64,000 nucleotides of DNA from the NCBI GenBank assembly GCA_019055375.1, contig JAHQIW010000072.1:62001-126000 (forward strand), read 5' to 3'. This document shows, piece after piece, positions 47,401-59,400 of the stretch. A program made the translations under genes and the position numbers. A model generated the notes under the pieces. That model was not told where the DNA came from. It was given only the letters and a program-made list of their open reading frames with translations, and did no database searches. Numbering within the stretch: the first letter of the stretch is position 1; every line of letters starts with the position of its first letter. Origin of the DNA: Parelaphostrongylus tenuis. Its lineage: Eukaryota; Nematoda; Chromadorea; Rhabditida; Metastrongylidae.

Positions 47401-50400
47401 AAAGAGTTTCCGGAAAAAAAATTTCTAATCGAAGCCTAATATAGCGGTAGACCAGTCTAAATATCTTGGTGTTTTTTGACATAAAACATCATTTCACACA
47501 ATCTTGAACATCGTGTCCTGATGGAACTCTAAAAAACTTCCTTGTTCAGAAGTTTGCTGTTTGAGACGAAAACGTCGATAAAAGAGTTTAGGAGCTGTTT
47601 GCCTGTATCAAAGAATGAATCTTATGGTTATAAATTGATGAAATCGTATCTTAATGAAGTCATCTTTTCTCAGCGTCCTTAACTTGTTAACGAATCCATA
47701 GAGTCCACTTGTCTTTAGTTAATTGATAAAGTTCGTCATGAGATCAAATAAAGGGATAAGTGCACTGAGGAATATGCCATGCACCTCATTCTACTCATCA
47801 TCGATTGGGTATTATGGCTCTATAGTTCTCCACTAGAACTGGCCAAGTGTACCAACGGTTCATATATGTTATCCGGAGACAAATGATGAAACAGCCTCTT
47901 CCTCTGGACAAGAACTTTTCATAAGAGTGATAGTAATCATTGGAAAGTTCATATCTCTATTTAACGTGCTACGTGCTCTTTTTTTTCAAAGACCGTTTCA
48001 TAACGCTGTAGCATCCAAAATAAAATTATGTTTTACATCGACTGTGAGTTTTCATTATCACTTCGCTGGCATCACAAAAAGCATATGAACGTGTAGAGAA
48101 AATCTTATAGTATCAGAGCCATACGTTTTATCTGAAGTTTCTTTCGAAGCGTAGGAAAAACTTAGATAAGAAAAGTTGCACTCTACATGTGTAGTGCGCC
48201 AAAGCAATCAATCGATCGCCGTATCAAAGCCACGCGCATCAGCCCCTCCACCTTCGTATTCTGGCCTACATACTAGCCGAAAAGCAAATTCTCACGTATG
48301 TGAAACTCAGTCTTATTTTCCCTGCTGCACTGTAATGAAATGGTTATTCCAGAAAATAGCATAGCATTGATTTTATGGAAACTTACGCTATCGAATGGTT
48401 GCTCATAGTTCCAGAGATTAGTTCTATTTTGCGTAAAATATGTGTGTGAAACACTAATAATTTCTTTGTGCTACAGCGTTACAAAAAGGTTTTTTGAAAA
48501 TAGCCACGTAGCGCACTAGCGAGAGATTTTAGTTCTCGATTGATTACTAAACCTCTTATGAAAAGTTCTTGTCCAACGAAAGAAGTCGTTTCTTCATTTG
48601 TCTCCTATAACATACATGAAGCGTATCAAGTCAGTATTTTTTCTCCCAGACCACCAATCTAATGGCTGTTTACTGACCCATAAAAGGAAGCACAACTTGT
48701 TTAGCCTGCAACTCAGATTCGAGGCAAGGACCACAGATGAATTGTTGTATGTCATGAACTAGTGATATACACGCTCTCTAGATGTGTTCGCTCTCCATAT
48801 CTCGTCTCTACTAGCTCTTTGCCGGTGAATTTTGTTACATTTTTTCTATTTGATCGGTAACTTCTCTGCGCGTTGGTCTTTACTTATCGTTGTTGGGAAA
48901 AAACTACCGTAAAACAGCTTCCAAGACAGGTCTCTGCGTTCAGTGAGTCCAGTGATAGTCAACTCATTCTATAATCTTGATATCTTCTGCTTGGTATCTG
49001 TGCACTCAGAAGAACGTTTTTAACCTTCTCACCTGAAAAGATATTAAATTAGTCTTAGGCCTTGAGATATTGAGTAGGCGTGATTCCTAACGAATACATC
49101 GAGATAACCAACTAAAAAATATCAGTCCCTGTTCCCTTGTAATTTCACAATAATTTTGCCGTACATGTGCACGGCGTTGTTAAATAGTTGACACTGTCTC
49201 ATCGGAAGTTATCAAATGTCTTACCACTGTAAACCCACAATTTATCCCCTTGAATCCCATGTTGATCTTTCACGCGGAAAACGGCATGATTGCGTGGCGA
49301 GCGTAGCGCGTTACAGTGACAGTGTGGTGGCTTTTTTTAAGGTACGTATTGTGGAAGAGACTTCAATAAGGTTATTTTGATTGCAGCACGCCAGGTTCAA
49401 TTCGGTAAGCGGGTAACAATTGCAAAATCGACCTCTTTCGCTGGATAAGAATATTCATAAGAGTAATAGTGATCATTCGGAAGCTTAAATCTCTGGCTAT
49501 GCGCTACTTGGCCGTTTTTTGAGGAAATCCTTTTATAAAGGTGTAAAATTCGTGATAAAATCATCTTATGCGTCGACCGCGCAGTTTAACTATTACCTCG
49601 TTGGAAACACGAAAAGCACATTAACTCTTAGAGAAGATCTTTTAATATCACATTCAGGCGTTTAATCTCCGGTTTCTTCCAAAGCAGCGAAACAATTCCT
49701 AATTGAATAACAAAAGTAGCACCTTCCTTGACCCGTCGAAGGGCCAATCGATCGGCGGTCGTGTTAAAACCTGTAGCATCTGCCCTGTCCACTACCACTA
49801 GGTAAGATAGCCAAAATACCCATGCCTGCATGTGTGAATGCAATCTTATTTTACCCGGTTCACTGCAGAGAAAAGGTTTTCCAGAAAATGGACACAGCGT
49901 TGGAATCTCTTATTCTTACGCTATCGAATGATTACTAATAGTTTGAAGAAAGACCTCTGTCTCACAAGAAAAAGATGTGTGTGAAACACGATTTTTTTCC
50001 TTTCGTCGAAGCGTTTTTGGGAAGACTTTTTGAAAAATGGCTAAGTAGGGCTTTAGATAGAGATTCAGGCTATCAAATAATTACTAACACTCTTATGAAA
50101 AGTTCTTGTGCAGCAGAAGGGGTCGTTTCTCCATTTATTTCCTACTAGCCGAAAAAAATCACATGCCAAATTCATTACTGAACAATGAGTTGTTCGCCGA
50201 AAATGATGGAGCACATTGTGCAGGATGCTTCGTCGAAGGAAATTTTCATCATTAGTGGACTTTAGGAGTCGCGATTTCTATGGGATCGTAGAAGAGGCTT
50301 TGTTCTCTTGTTCTGTAGGTGATCACGTCTTGTATCATCCACTTGAACTCCGATATGAACATTAATCATTGCTGCAACTATCGTCACTGGTTATGCGTAT

Positions 50401-53400
50401 TGTTTTCACGTGCTCTACTCATATGTTTCTTCACAAGCCTCTTCACCAACCAACCTAAGTATCGTAATCGGCATCTCTCAGTCTATCGAACAGCTGCAAA
50501 GACATGAACTTATAAAAAGGAACAAGTGTAAACAAATGTTCATAACACTTGAATGTGTTCTTTCTCGGAAGAATGTTGTCTTCTTGCTGAAGCGTGGGAA
50601 GTTTCTAGACCCATGAGCCTCCTCTATGCTAAAAACACTTTCATATGAGGCACTTTTGTGATTCCATCGTTGAGCAATGATAAAATCTTTTCAAATCTTA
50701 ATTCACTACATAACTTTCCAATTTTCATTCCTGAGTGTGCCGTAGATAATCTTGACATGCGACGTTGCGAACGACGGCACATATACCGGCAATTGGGATT
50801 TAAGGAGTTAATTGAGGATCTGCCATCCACATCGCAATATAGCTACAAGCTACGTAGTCTGTGAAAAGTGTTTGAAGCCTTGTCGAAGTTTATACGTCAG
50901 TGGCCTATGTACGTTTCGACGGTAGCGTCCGCTTAATCAGAGCCAAACGCTTCACACTCAACCCTAGTCCATAGCAGGGATGGGGAGTCGTTTAGATGAT
51001 AGCACGAATTTTACTCACCATCCTTGCTATAAACTAGGGTCCAGTGTGAGGCGGCCTGTGGCTCTAATGAAGTGGGCGATAATGCCGAAACGTACGTAAG
51101 CCGTGACGCATATTTGTAGCGAGGTTTAAAGTTAGCCGATTGGCAGATGGTTACAAGCTATTTCAATCGGTTTCTCGATACATCATTTGCGTTTTGTTTT
51201 ACTTGTAGCGACTATTCCACAAATAGTTTGTATTTGAATATTGTTGTGAACTTCCTTGATTAACTATCCTTTCTCAGTTAGATTCACTTAGAGCTTTGAC
51301 TCAAGATGTCATGTAGTTTCACGTGAACTCTACTACAAACTATTCCATTGCTTTCCCACAACCTTTACATCAATCCGATAGCATAGTTTTCACGTGAACT
51401 TCAAGCTATTCCCATAACGTTATTCTCTGATGCGATAGCATCGCTTTCACATGCAAGACATTTTACTCGCTTCACATTGAAGTATGCACTTGAAGCTTTT
51501 TGTGCTCTCAACTTTCTTTCCCATCGCTTGTGCGCCTGTAACTTTTTGCGCTTTATCAGATTAGGCCTTCGTCGTCGTTTTCTATATAGGCCTAACCTCA
51601 CTAAACGCCGTGGGTGGTTCCGTAGTTCCAGTGTTCCAGTTATGCAGATCGTTTATTGCATTTTTCTTGTTGTTGTAAACAGCTATAACCCAAACGTGAG
51701 TTATTTTCTGTGTTTACGTGAAAAAAAAATCTGCTTGGCAAATCAGTACGAAATGTAGATTCTTGTTTCGAGTTAGTAATTACTGTGTGCTAGGATTAAC
51801 CCGAAGCCCAACACTCTACCGCAATCAGTCAATAAATTTCTACAGCATATAACACATCGAATTCTTTTAGTTTGACCTCTTTTTAGCGGTTTTATGCTGT
51901 TCCAAATATGGAACTCGATCCCACTTCTCACTCTATCCGGGAGCGCGTGGTCTGATCCGTATCCGGGGTTAGTAGCAAAATGCATTAGAGCACGTGCTCC
52001 CGGATAGAGTGAGATGTGGGTACGAGTCCCGCCTCACATAAAAGTTTTGCACATCACCCTACATCACTGAGTGTATCTGAAAGCACATAACACACATTTT
52101 TCTTTTCACTTTATCGCTTCATCACGTATATTTCGAGTTTGAAAACCAAATCAACAGGTAGTGGGTGTGTTGTCCAGCTGCGCATGATAGTCTTTACAAT
52201 GTGTAGTCGGTGTCTCTGGTTACCGTACTGCATTGATGATTTTGAGAGTTCAATTTTCGTTTTTGATTTTTCAAAAGAACATTGTGTCACATTGTTATAT
52301 GCGACTAGAACGACAGATCAGAGTTTGTCCTGATCAGTTTTTTTTTTTTTTGAGCCATTCATGTGATTTGTTATGGCCAACTTACCTAGCCCAATATACG
52401 TGTTTTGTCTTTGACAGCCTCATCAGTTGGGCGTTACCTCCGTCTAAGCGGGAGAAGCCCAACTCTTTTACATAGAGTAGCCGGCGACGTACTATCTACA
52501 CGTGCCGTGAAGTGAAAGAAATGTATATCGGCAGTGTTGTACACTCGATTGCCCTTGTCTGGTAAACCGAGATTCGTTCTAGAAATGCGTGAAGGTGTCA
52601 ATCCCACCCTATACTCCCAGGTACACTGATGATCACTAAGTTATTGCTAGTCGTTGGTTATTCAACTTCGGGCATATTATGTTCTAGTTTTTCAGAAGAG
52701 AAGGCCTTTTCTTTTAGTGTTTTCACCATATATGTATTCCAAAGAGTAGTCTTTTGGAATGGTTTCAGTGAATGGGTAAATTGGATCCGAACAGTGAAGA
52801 GGACTACTGGGAGACTATAAAATCACAAAAAATCCAAATTCCTGTTCATGTGAACTCACTGGGGTAAGAATTATCTATCTTCAAGGTTACTTTCCATAAA
52901 GGATAAAGGATAAAGATCTTGGCGTTGGTCAATCCCTGAGAGATGCGCTATGCATTCATCTTCAATTTCTAATTTCGTTTGAGGCGATTGAATGCCTATC
53001 TGGCCTTTACAGTGACTCGCGGTGGCCTCCCGCTGAAGCGAGTCAGTGCTGCTTTTCCTCCTAGATCAAACTGGTACCAATTTATCGACCCGGAGGGATT
53101 GATGACTTAGTGAGCCATGAGCGCGAGATCAAACCATTGACCTCGTGTGCGATGCAGAGCACCTCTAACCACTGCATTATGTGCGCTCTTTTTTGTTTCT
53201 CTCTATAGAAAACATTTTTGGAACAGACCAAGATAAATTCTGAATAGGATGCAAAGAAGAGTACATTTTAAGTTTTTATATTAAATAATAGAGTTCACAT
53301 AAAGTTTTCAGTGAGGTAAACACGCAACCGTCGGCTCTTCATCTGAAAGTAGTGTGTATCTCGGATACACATAATCAATTGGACCTAATCAAGGTTCGTA

Positions 53401-56400
53401 CATCGAAAGTATTTTCGTACAAAGCAACTGCTATTATTTGACGCTCCATCTTATGTGAAATCCTGTTCATCCATTCTTTGCAGCATTAAGAATATTGGAA
53501 AGTGAAAGTGAAAAAACCATCTGGTAACCTCAATTTGCGAAAATCTAGGAGCTCATGCTATCTTAAGTGCCTGACGTTGGCCCTTCCCGAATGAACTGAT
53601 GTTTTGAAAGACAAAAATTTGCCACTGATCAATTTTTGGATTTATAGCCATTTTCCCATTCTTTACTGCGTGTTTTCAGGAGTTTCCATGTTTGCTTTAT
53701 AGGACATTCCCGATGGCGACGTACTGATTCACGCAGGCGACTTGACGAATTTTGGATCGGAAAAAGAACTTATTAAGTTTAATGAAGATATAGGTACCTT
53801 TTTGTCACATACCGTTTTCACTGATCACACACCCATTCCGTTAAGCATTTCGTCTTGACTACAACTCTAGCTCGTTTAATCATAAAGAGAGCGAATTACA
53901 ATTTTACGATTCATATCATTGGATGAGTACTTTTTTTGTTTTTCACACTATTTGAGATTTTATCGTTAATACAGGTCGTCTTCCTCATAAGCACAAAATC
54001 ATTGTGGCGGGTAACCACGATTTGGGTTTCGACGATTCGGAGGACATGAATGAGCGGCTGCCACAGTATCAAGGTCATGGAACACCTAAGGGATATCGTC
54101 TGCTTACGAATGCCACCTGGTTACATGATAAAGGTGTCACGGTAATAATTATTGGTAGATTTGTTGTAATCGAAGTGTAGGTGAACTGACACAAATTTTG
54201 ACGGGACGATAACGTCAATGGCTTTTTGATTTGTGATAGCAACTTGTACTTAATGCTGGTCGAGGAGGGGTTAGTCTTTGTGAGGATTGTATGAGCTTCC
54301 ATATGGTCAGGTAACGTGGAAGATTGAAGGTGGAAGGCTGGATACTGCTTGTACTAAACACGCTAGAAGAGCCTGGCAAGCTATACATGAGCATACCTAG
54401 TATCTGGCAGAAGCAGCCGGCCAGTGAACTCATAGATTCTACCTCTTGCAACTTTAGGAGCAAAAGTGCATATATCCCTGATCAGGAAAAGCAAAATTTT
54501 TTTCTGGTTCCGCTACCCTCATATGCGCTGAATAGAGCGGTTATCGCAGAGAATTTTTATCTGGTGCAAGAAATCAATATCTTGAGTATTTGACTCCAAA
54601 GCTGAGCAGAAAGAAACTAACGATTTGAGGATCACGTGAGGACATCGAGAATGTGAATGTGACAAAAAAAAACAACTGGACAACGTAAGGACATTGTTGA
54701 ATTTGAAAAACCCAACGAGAATTTGAAATTATGAAGTACGTTCAGGGTTGAAGGTAAGAGATTCTTGAGAAAACATAACTTGGACGCGTGGTGCATGAGC
54801 ACAAGAAAAAGCATTGGTTATTAGAGAATGTGCGCTTCCTGCGACCGACTCTGCGGCGTGATCAAGATCTTCTATTCGAGCTGTGGATTGGAATATTCTT
54901 CTTCTTCTCGAACTGCGGCTGATTGAGATCTTCTTTTTCTTGAGCTGCTGCGCGAATATCTACAGCGTGACCCTCCTACTCGATCGGTGTCTTCGGTACC
55001 TGCTTAGGCGTTTTCTCCGTTCTTCACCGCTGACCAATTTTATGTTCAGTATGATTTCGCCCTTTGAGCAAATGGAGTCCATCAGGCTCAGAAATGAAAG
55101 GAAGAATTCACTGACACTCACTGTAGTTTCTCTATCAAAGGGAATAAGTTAATACTGATGTGTCTCAAAAACCTAAGACTATAGGTACTGTGAACAAATT
55201 TGTATTGCGTTCAAGTGTAGTTAAATAAATCTATAATGAAATGATGATTTAGCCTTCTGCAAATAATTACAATTTAGATTGACGGAGTGACTTTTTTTGG
55301 CTCTTCTTGGCACCCGCTCTATGGATATCCTTTTTATAGACCTCGACCGAAGTTAGAAGAAAAATGGACGTCATTACCATCCAATCTTCATGTTTTGATC
55401 ACTCATACACCAGCTCTAGGTGAGCAGTCATTTGTTTGTCATAGTGTTTGTTCACAAAATTGGCGATTAGTTATGTGAAAACATAGTTTCGCTTAATGAA
55501 GAGGCAAAAATATAAGAAGAATAAACCTTGGTTTTACGTTATGTGCGGGAACTACTGGTTTTTTATCATGACATTTGTCGCGTTTGATAGTAACACTGAT
55601 CAGACACATTTTCTTTATTCAAAACTACTATATATGGAAATTTTTTGATTAATAGTGAAAATTTTGATACTGATATCAGTCATCCATTTCTCTGTCACAC
55701 ACGCACTCTTCCTTTTTATCTCATGTTAGAGAGATGTTAGTAGAATACAAGATCATAATTGACCATTCAACCGTTCTACTCCGCTATTTTGCTACGAAAG
55801 GCATATATAACCTGATCGATTCTGTTTGACAAGAATACTGCAGTACTGGTTCAAAAGTAGAGCCTTTTTATGAGAGTCAATCTCCTTGAGGTGAAACCTT
55901 GATGAAGATGTTGTTGGATCGTGTAGTTGAAACAGTAATGATTAGATCAAATAAGGATGATGATCATGATAATGGAAATAACAGAATAATAATAATTAGG
56001 GTAACGGTAAAGTGGTAATGGTAATGACAATGATAATGATAACAATAATGGATTGCAAACTTGTCACTAAAACTTAGTAGAAAAGAGATAAAAATTATCT
56101 CACGAGCTGTCCTCTTTTGAGGCGTTCTTTCTCGCTGAACAGTGCTTTTCCACCAGACTTTAAGTAAGCATTCAATAGCCTGGAAAACGGCAGTTTTAAC
56201 TCTGTGCTTCGTCCAGAATATCTTTCTCAATGCGATGTAGCAGCTGAAATAAAGTTACTTTTTTCGCTTGGCGCGCGTTTGCTGGCTAGGGTTTCGGAGA
56301 AATTTTCATCGGAATTTTGGTAGTTTTTCGACAGCATAAATTCCGATAATTCTGAAGTTCGTATTGGTTTTTAAAAGGTTTCTATAGAATGCTCTGAAAG

Positions 56401-59400
56401 CGAAAAGAAGGTCACCTTTTGCTTTCGAGTTGGTTAGTTCTTTGTTTGACCTTTTTAGCGGAATCTTCATAACTTCCTAGCGGCAATATGGAGCGAATAT
56501 GAAAGCTAGTGCTCATAAAACAATACAACAAGGTCTCTTATAAAGTCATCGTACGAGGAACCTGCAAATTTTTTCTCAAAACGTATTATAAATTCGCCAT
56601 ATAAAAAGCGAAAATCACCCCCTTTGGAGATGACTTTGAAATTGCTGCCCGTAGCGTGACTCGAGAGACGCGTATTTTTTGTTATATATACTGAAACTTT
56701 TCAACCGTTCCAATAAAATGTATAGAATTTTCTTGATATCCTGATAAGACACTTTTTCCTTACAGACACTTATTCCTCTGGTGCATACATCTTTGCATGC
56801 GAAACATGACATTATATTTGCTCTGTGGAAACCTTTTTAGAAAGCAAATGCAGTCATAGAATCTCTGCTTTTCAAGGTATCGAGCGAGTAAAACTCCGTT
56901 AAAAGCCGTCTCACAAACCATATTCGAGAGAAGATTGCACGCTTAAGGTGAAACGTAACCTTATTTGTGCTGTTTCAGTGCAATAAGGGGTTTTCAAAAC
57001 TAAAGAGAGTATAGAAATTGTCGAGCTCTGAGCTATCTAGTGATTATTCAAAATTGAAAGGAAAAGTGTAAAAGGCCCCGACCTGAGTCGGCTAAAAAGT
57101 TGTGTGGAACTTCAAAGCGGTTGCATTGCTTAGTGGTCTTGAAAGCAAGCAATAATGCATTACTTTTCTTATAGTCTCTCACGCATGTAAAAGCACTCTC
57201 TCAAAGCGTCTGCTAAATAGCTATAAGTATTAACGCAGAAGGAGAACAAAGAAAGGAGTTACTGCACGTGGCACCACAAAAAGCTATCTCAAATGGCTAC
57301 GATAGCCACTAACGTCAGGTCAAAAAGTACAGATAGACCCCATAATAGGAACAATCGTATGCCAAACTCAAATGAGAGGGTACCATCAGAACCATTTTTC
57401 ATGAAAAGAATATAATTGCCGTTATCATTTGGTTTTTGAGAAAAAATTGTGGTAGGAAATTTTGTCAAGTTTCATAAACTCCTTTTAGCACATTACATTT
57501 GTAGTTGATTATGAATCACCTGCATAGCCATCTATATGAAACAGAGTTTGCGTGATATCTCCTATAATTATAGGCAGAACCTGCGCAAGTTTGGGTGCAA
57601 TATGCTTAGTCTATTTCGAGACATAAGTGATCAATACATAGGTTTTTTATTGAAAAATAGTTTAACATCTGATTTATACAACACATGTTAGTTGAACAAT
57701 TAGATATGACATGGTATGGTACATCTAGGCTCTAGGGAACATGAAATTGCTGAAACGTCAGCCATCGATTTCGTATTCATCAGTCTACAGCTGATTAAAC
57801 CGAACTAGAGGTGTTGCATATCCAGTTGGAGGAAGTAAACCGCAACAGAAGGTCCTATAAATTCCTTGTTGGGGACATCACTACTGGATGGAGAGAGGCA
57901 AACAAAATTTAAATGGAGATAAAAAAAATAAGAAGATGATACTGAAATGAGTATTTGAATTGTTCTAAGAGATTCTCCGAGACGCGTTTCTTCAAAGGAA
58001 ATGCTTTTTTTTCCGAAGAGAGAATACCGTCATTGCAATCCTTAATTGAGATAACTCAGGCAAAGAACTAACATATTCTTGCGCGAAGAATATGGTGTCC
58101 CGTTAACAGCTCAGAGGTGCATAGATTTCGTAGTGAACACGATTACAGCCATTTCCGTGCGGACATTGTGTTTCACTTTGGGTTGAAAAAGTATTTCCGT
58201 CATCGTCCAAGAAGAATAAGGAAACTCGGTTAAGACGGGAATATTCCTAACGGAGTCCTCTTCCATGCGACTGCCAAACAAACGAATAGCAAACGGAGAT
58301 AATAGGCTGCTTGTCAAAGACCTCAATGCTTGTGCCGGACTGTTCAATTAGAAGCGATTTCCGATCACACCTTCATCACCACTGTTCAAAATGCGAAAGA
58401 AAGTTCTTTTTGAAAAACGAAGGATGTTGAAGCTTGGTCTCATCACAACACACTTGAATTGGCTGATTGTAGGCGTTAGTTGTGGAGGATCTTTTACATC
58501 GGTATGCAGATTAGTCTAGAGAAGTGCCAACATAATCAGGATCTGTGCCACTCTAATGTCTCGATATCAGCCGTGAGGATGGAATAAATAACGAAGAAAT
58601 CCAATGCTGATCTTTTTCATTTCACGATCTCAGCATCAACCCGAGAATTCCCCTTAGAAGTAAAAATGTTTAGTACTCTACTCTGCAAAAGCAGACTTGC
58701 GAAAAAAAGCATTCAGAAAGGTACACCTTTAAGATGCGACATCTATACCACTTACTAACTTTCTTTGAGCTTGAAGTAAGAAACTAGTAGAGTTATCGCA
58801 GCCTAGATAGCATGTTTTTTTTTCAAAAATATTTCATAGTGTAGAAAATCGCAAGCAGTTGCCTTCAACACAAGAAGTGATTGAGAGAATATTTGTTCCT
58901 GTCGTCCGATATGCTTGATGAGTGATTGTAAGCTGTTCACGACGATTGTCGTCTTGCGTATATCGAAGCCGGACGGAGCCCCACCAGCAGAGCAAGAAGG
59001 ACACCAACAGGGATTCTGCTGCGTGAACCACATCCAAGCCGTGTTGCGGATCATAGAATTTTATCTAGGTAGCAGTTGCCTACTTGTTTTAACCTTTATC
59101 TTTTACGAACAATCCTCTAACAGCGTTGAAATGAAAACAAACCTATCAGTGATTATCGCCCAATGTTTGGACTCTTATCCACGAGCACTAGCTGACTCTT
59201 ATCGGAAGTGCAGAACAAAAATACAATCTTTTTGTTGGATGTTACCGGTCTAATAAGAACAAGAGTTTGTCAAGCGACACCAACACATTAAACTGTCCAC
59301 AGCGCCGCTGCAGAGGATAAGAAATTCCAGTGATGAAAAGAGAAGAGCAAGGGTTCCGATGACAAGTTTTCTGTCAAATCTTCATTTTTTCGATAACATC

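Larger units (their letters stand above)
50890..51112. mobile_element. Palindromic element with a hammerhead motif in each arm
   Basis: Arms 50890-50984 and 51018-51112 are inverted copies: GTACGTTTCGACGGTAGCG against GTACGTTTCGGCATTATCG, and CACTCAACCCTAGTCCATAG against CACTGGACCCTAGTTTATAG. The loop is about 33 nt. Each arm holds a hammerhead-like motif in outward mirror arrangement, the same architecture as 12902-13157 but with different stem sequences. Confidence 0.78.

Noticed and set aside
55890..55935. TTGATGA followed by TGAAAC, considered as another hammerhead site
   Set aside because: The spacing is too long and no stem II or stem I pairing can be drawn.
55964..56230. 88-codon minus frame
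   Set aside because: Its C-terminal half translates an ATG-rich simple repeat, and it lies inside an intron.
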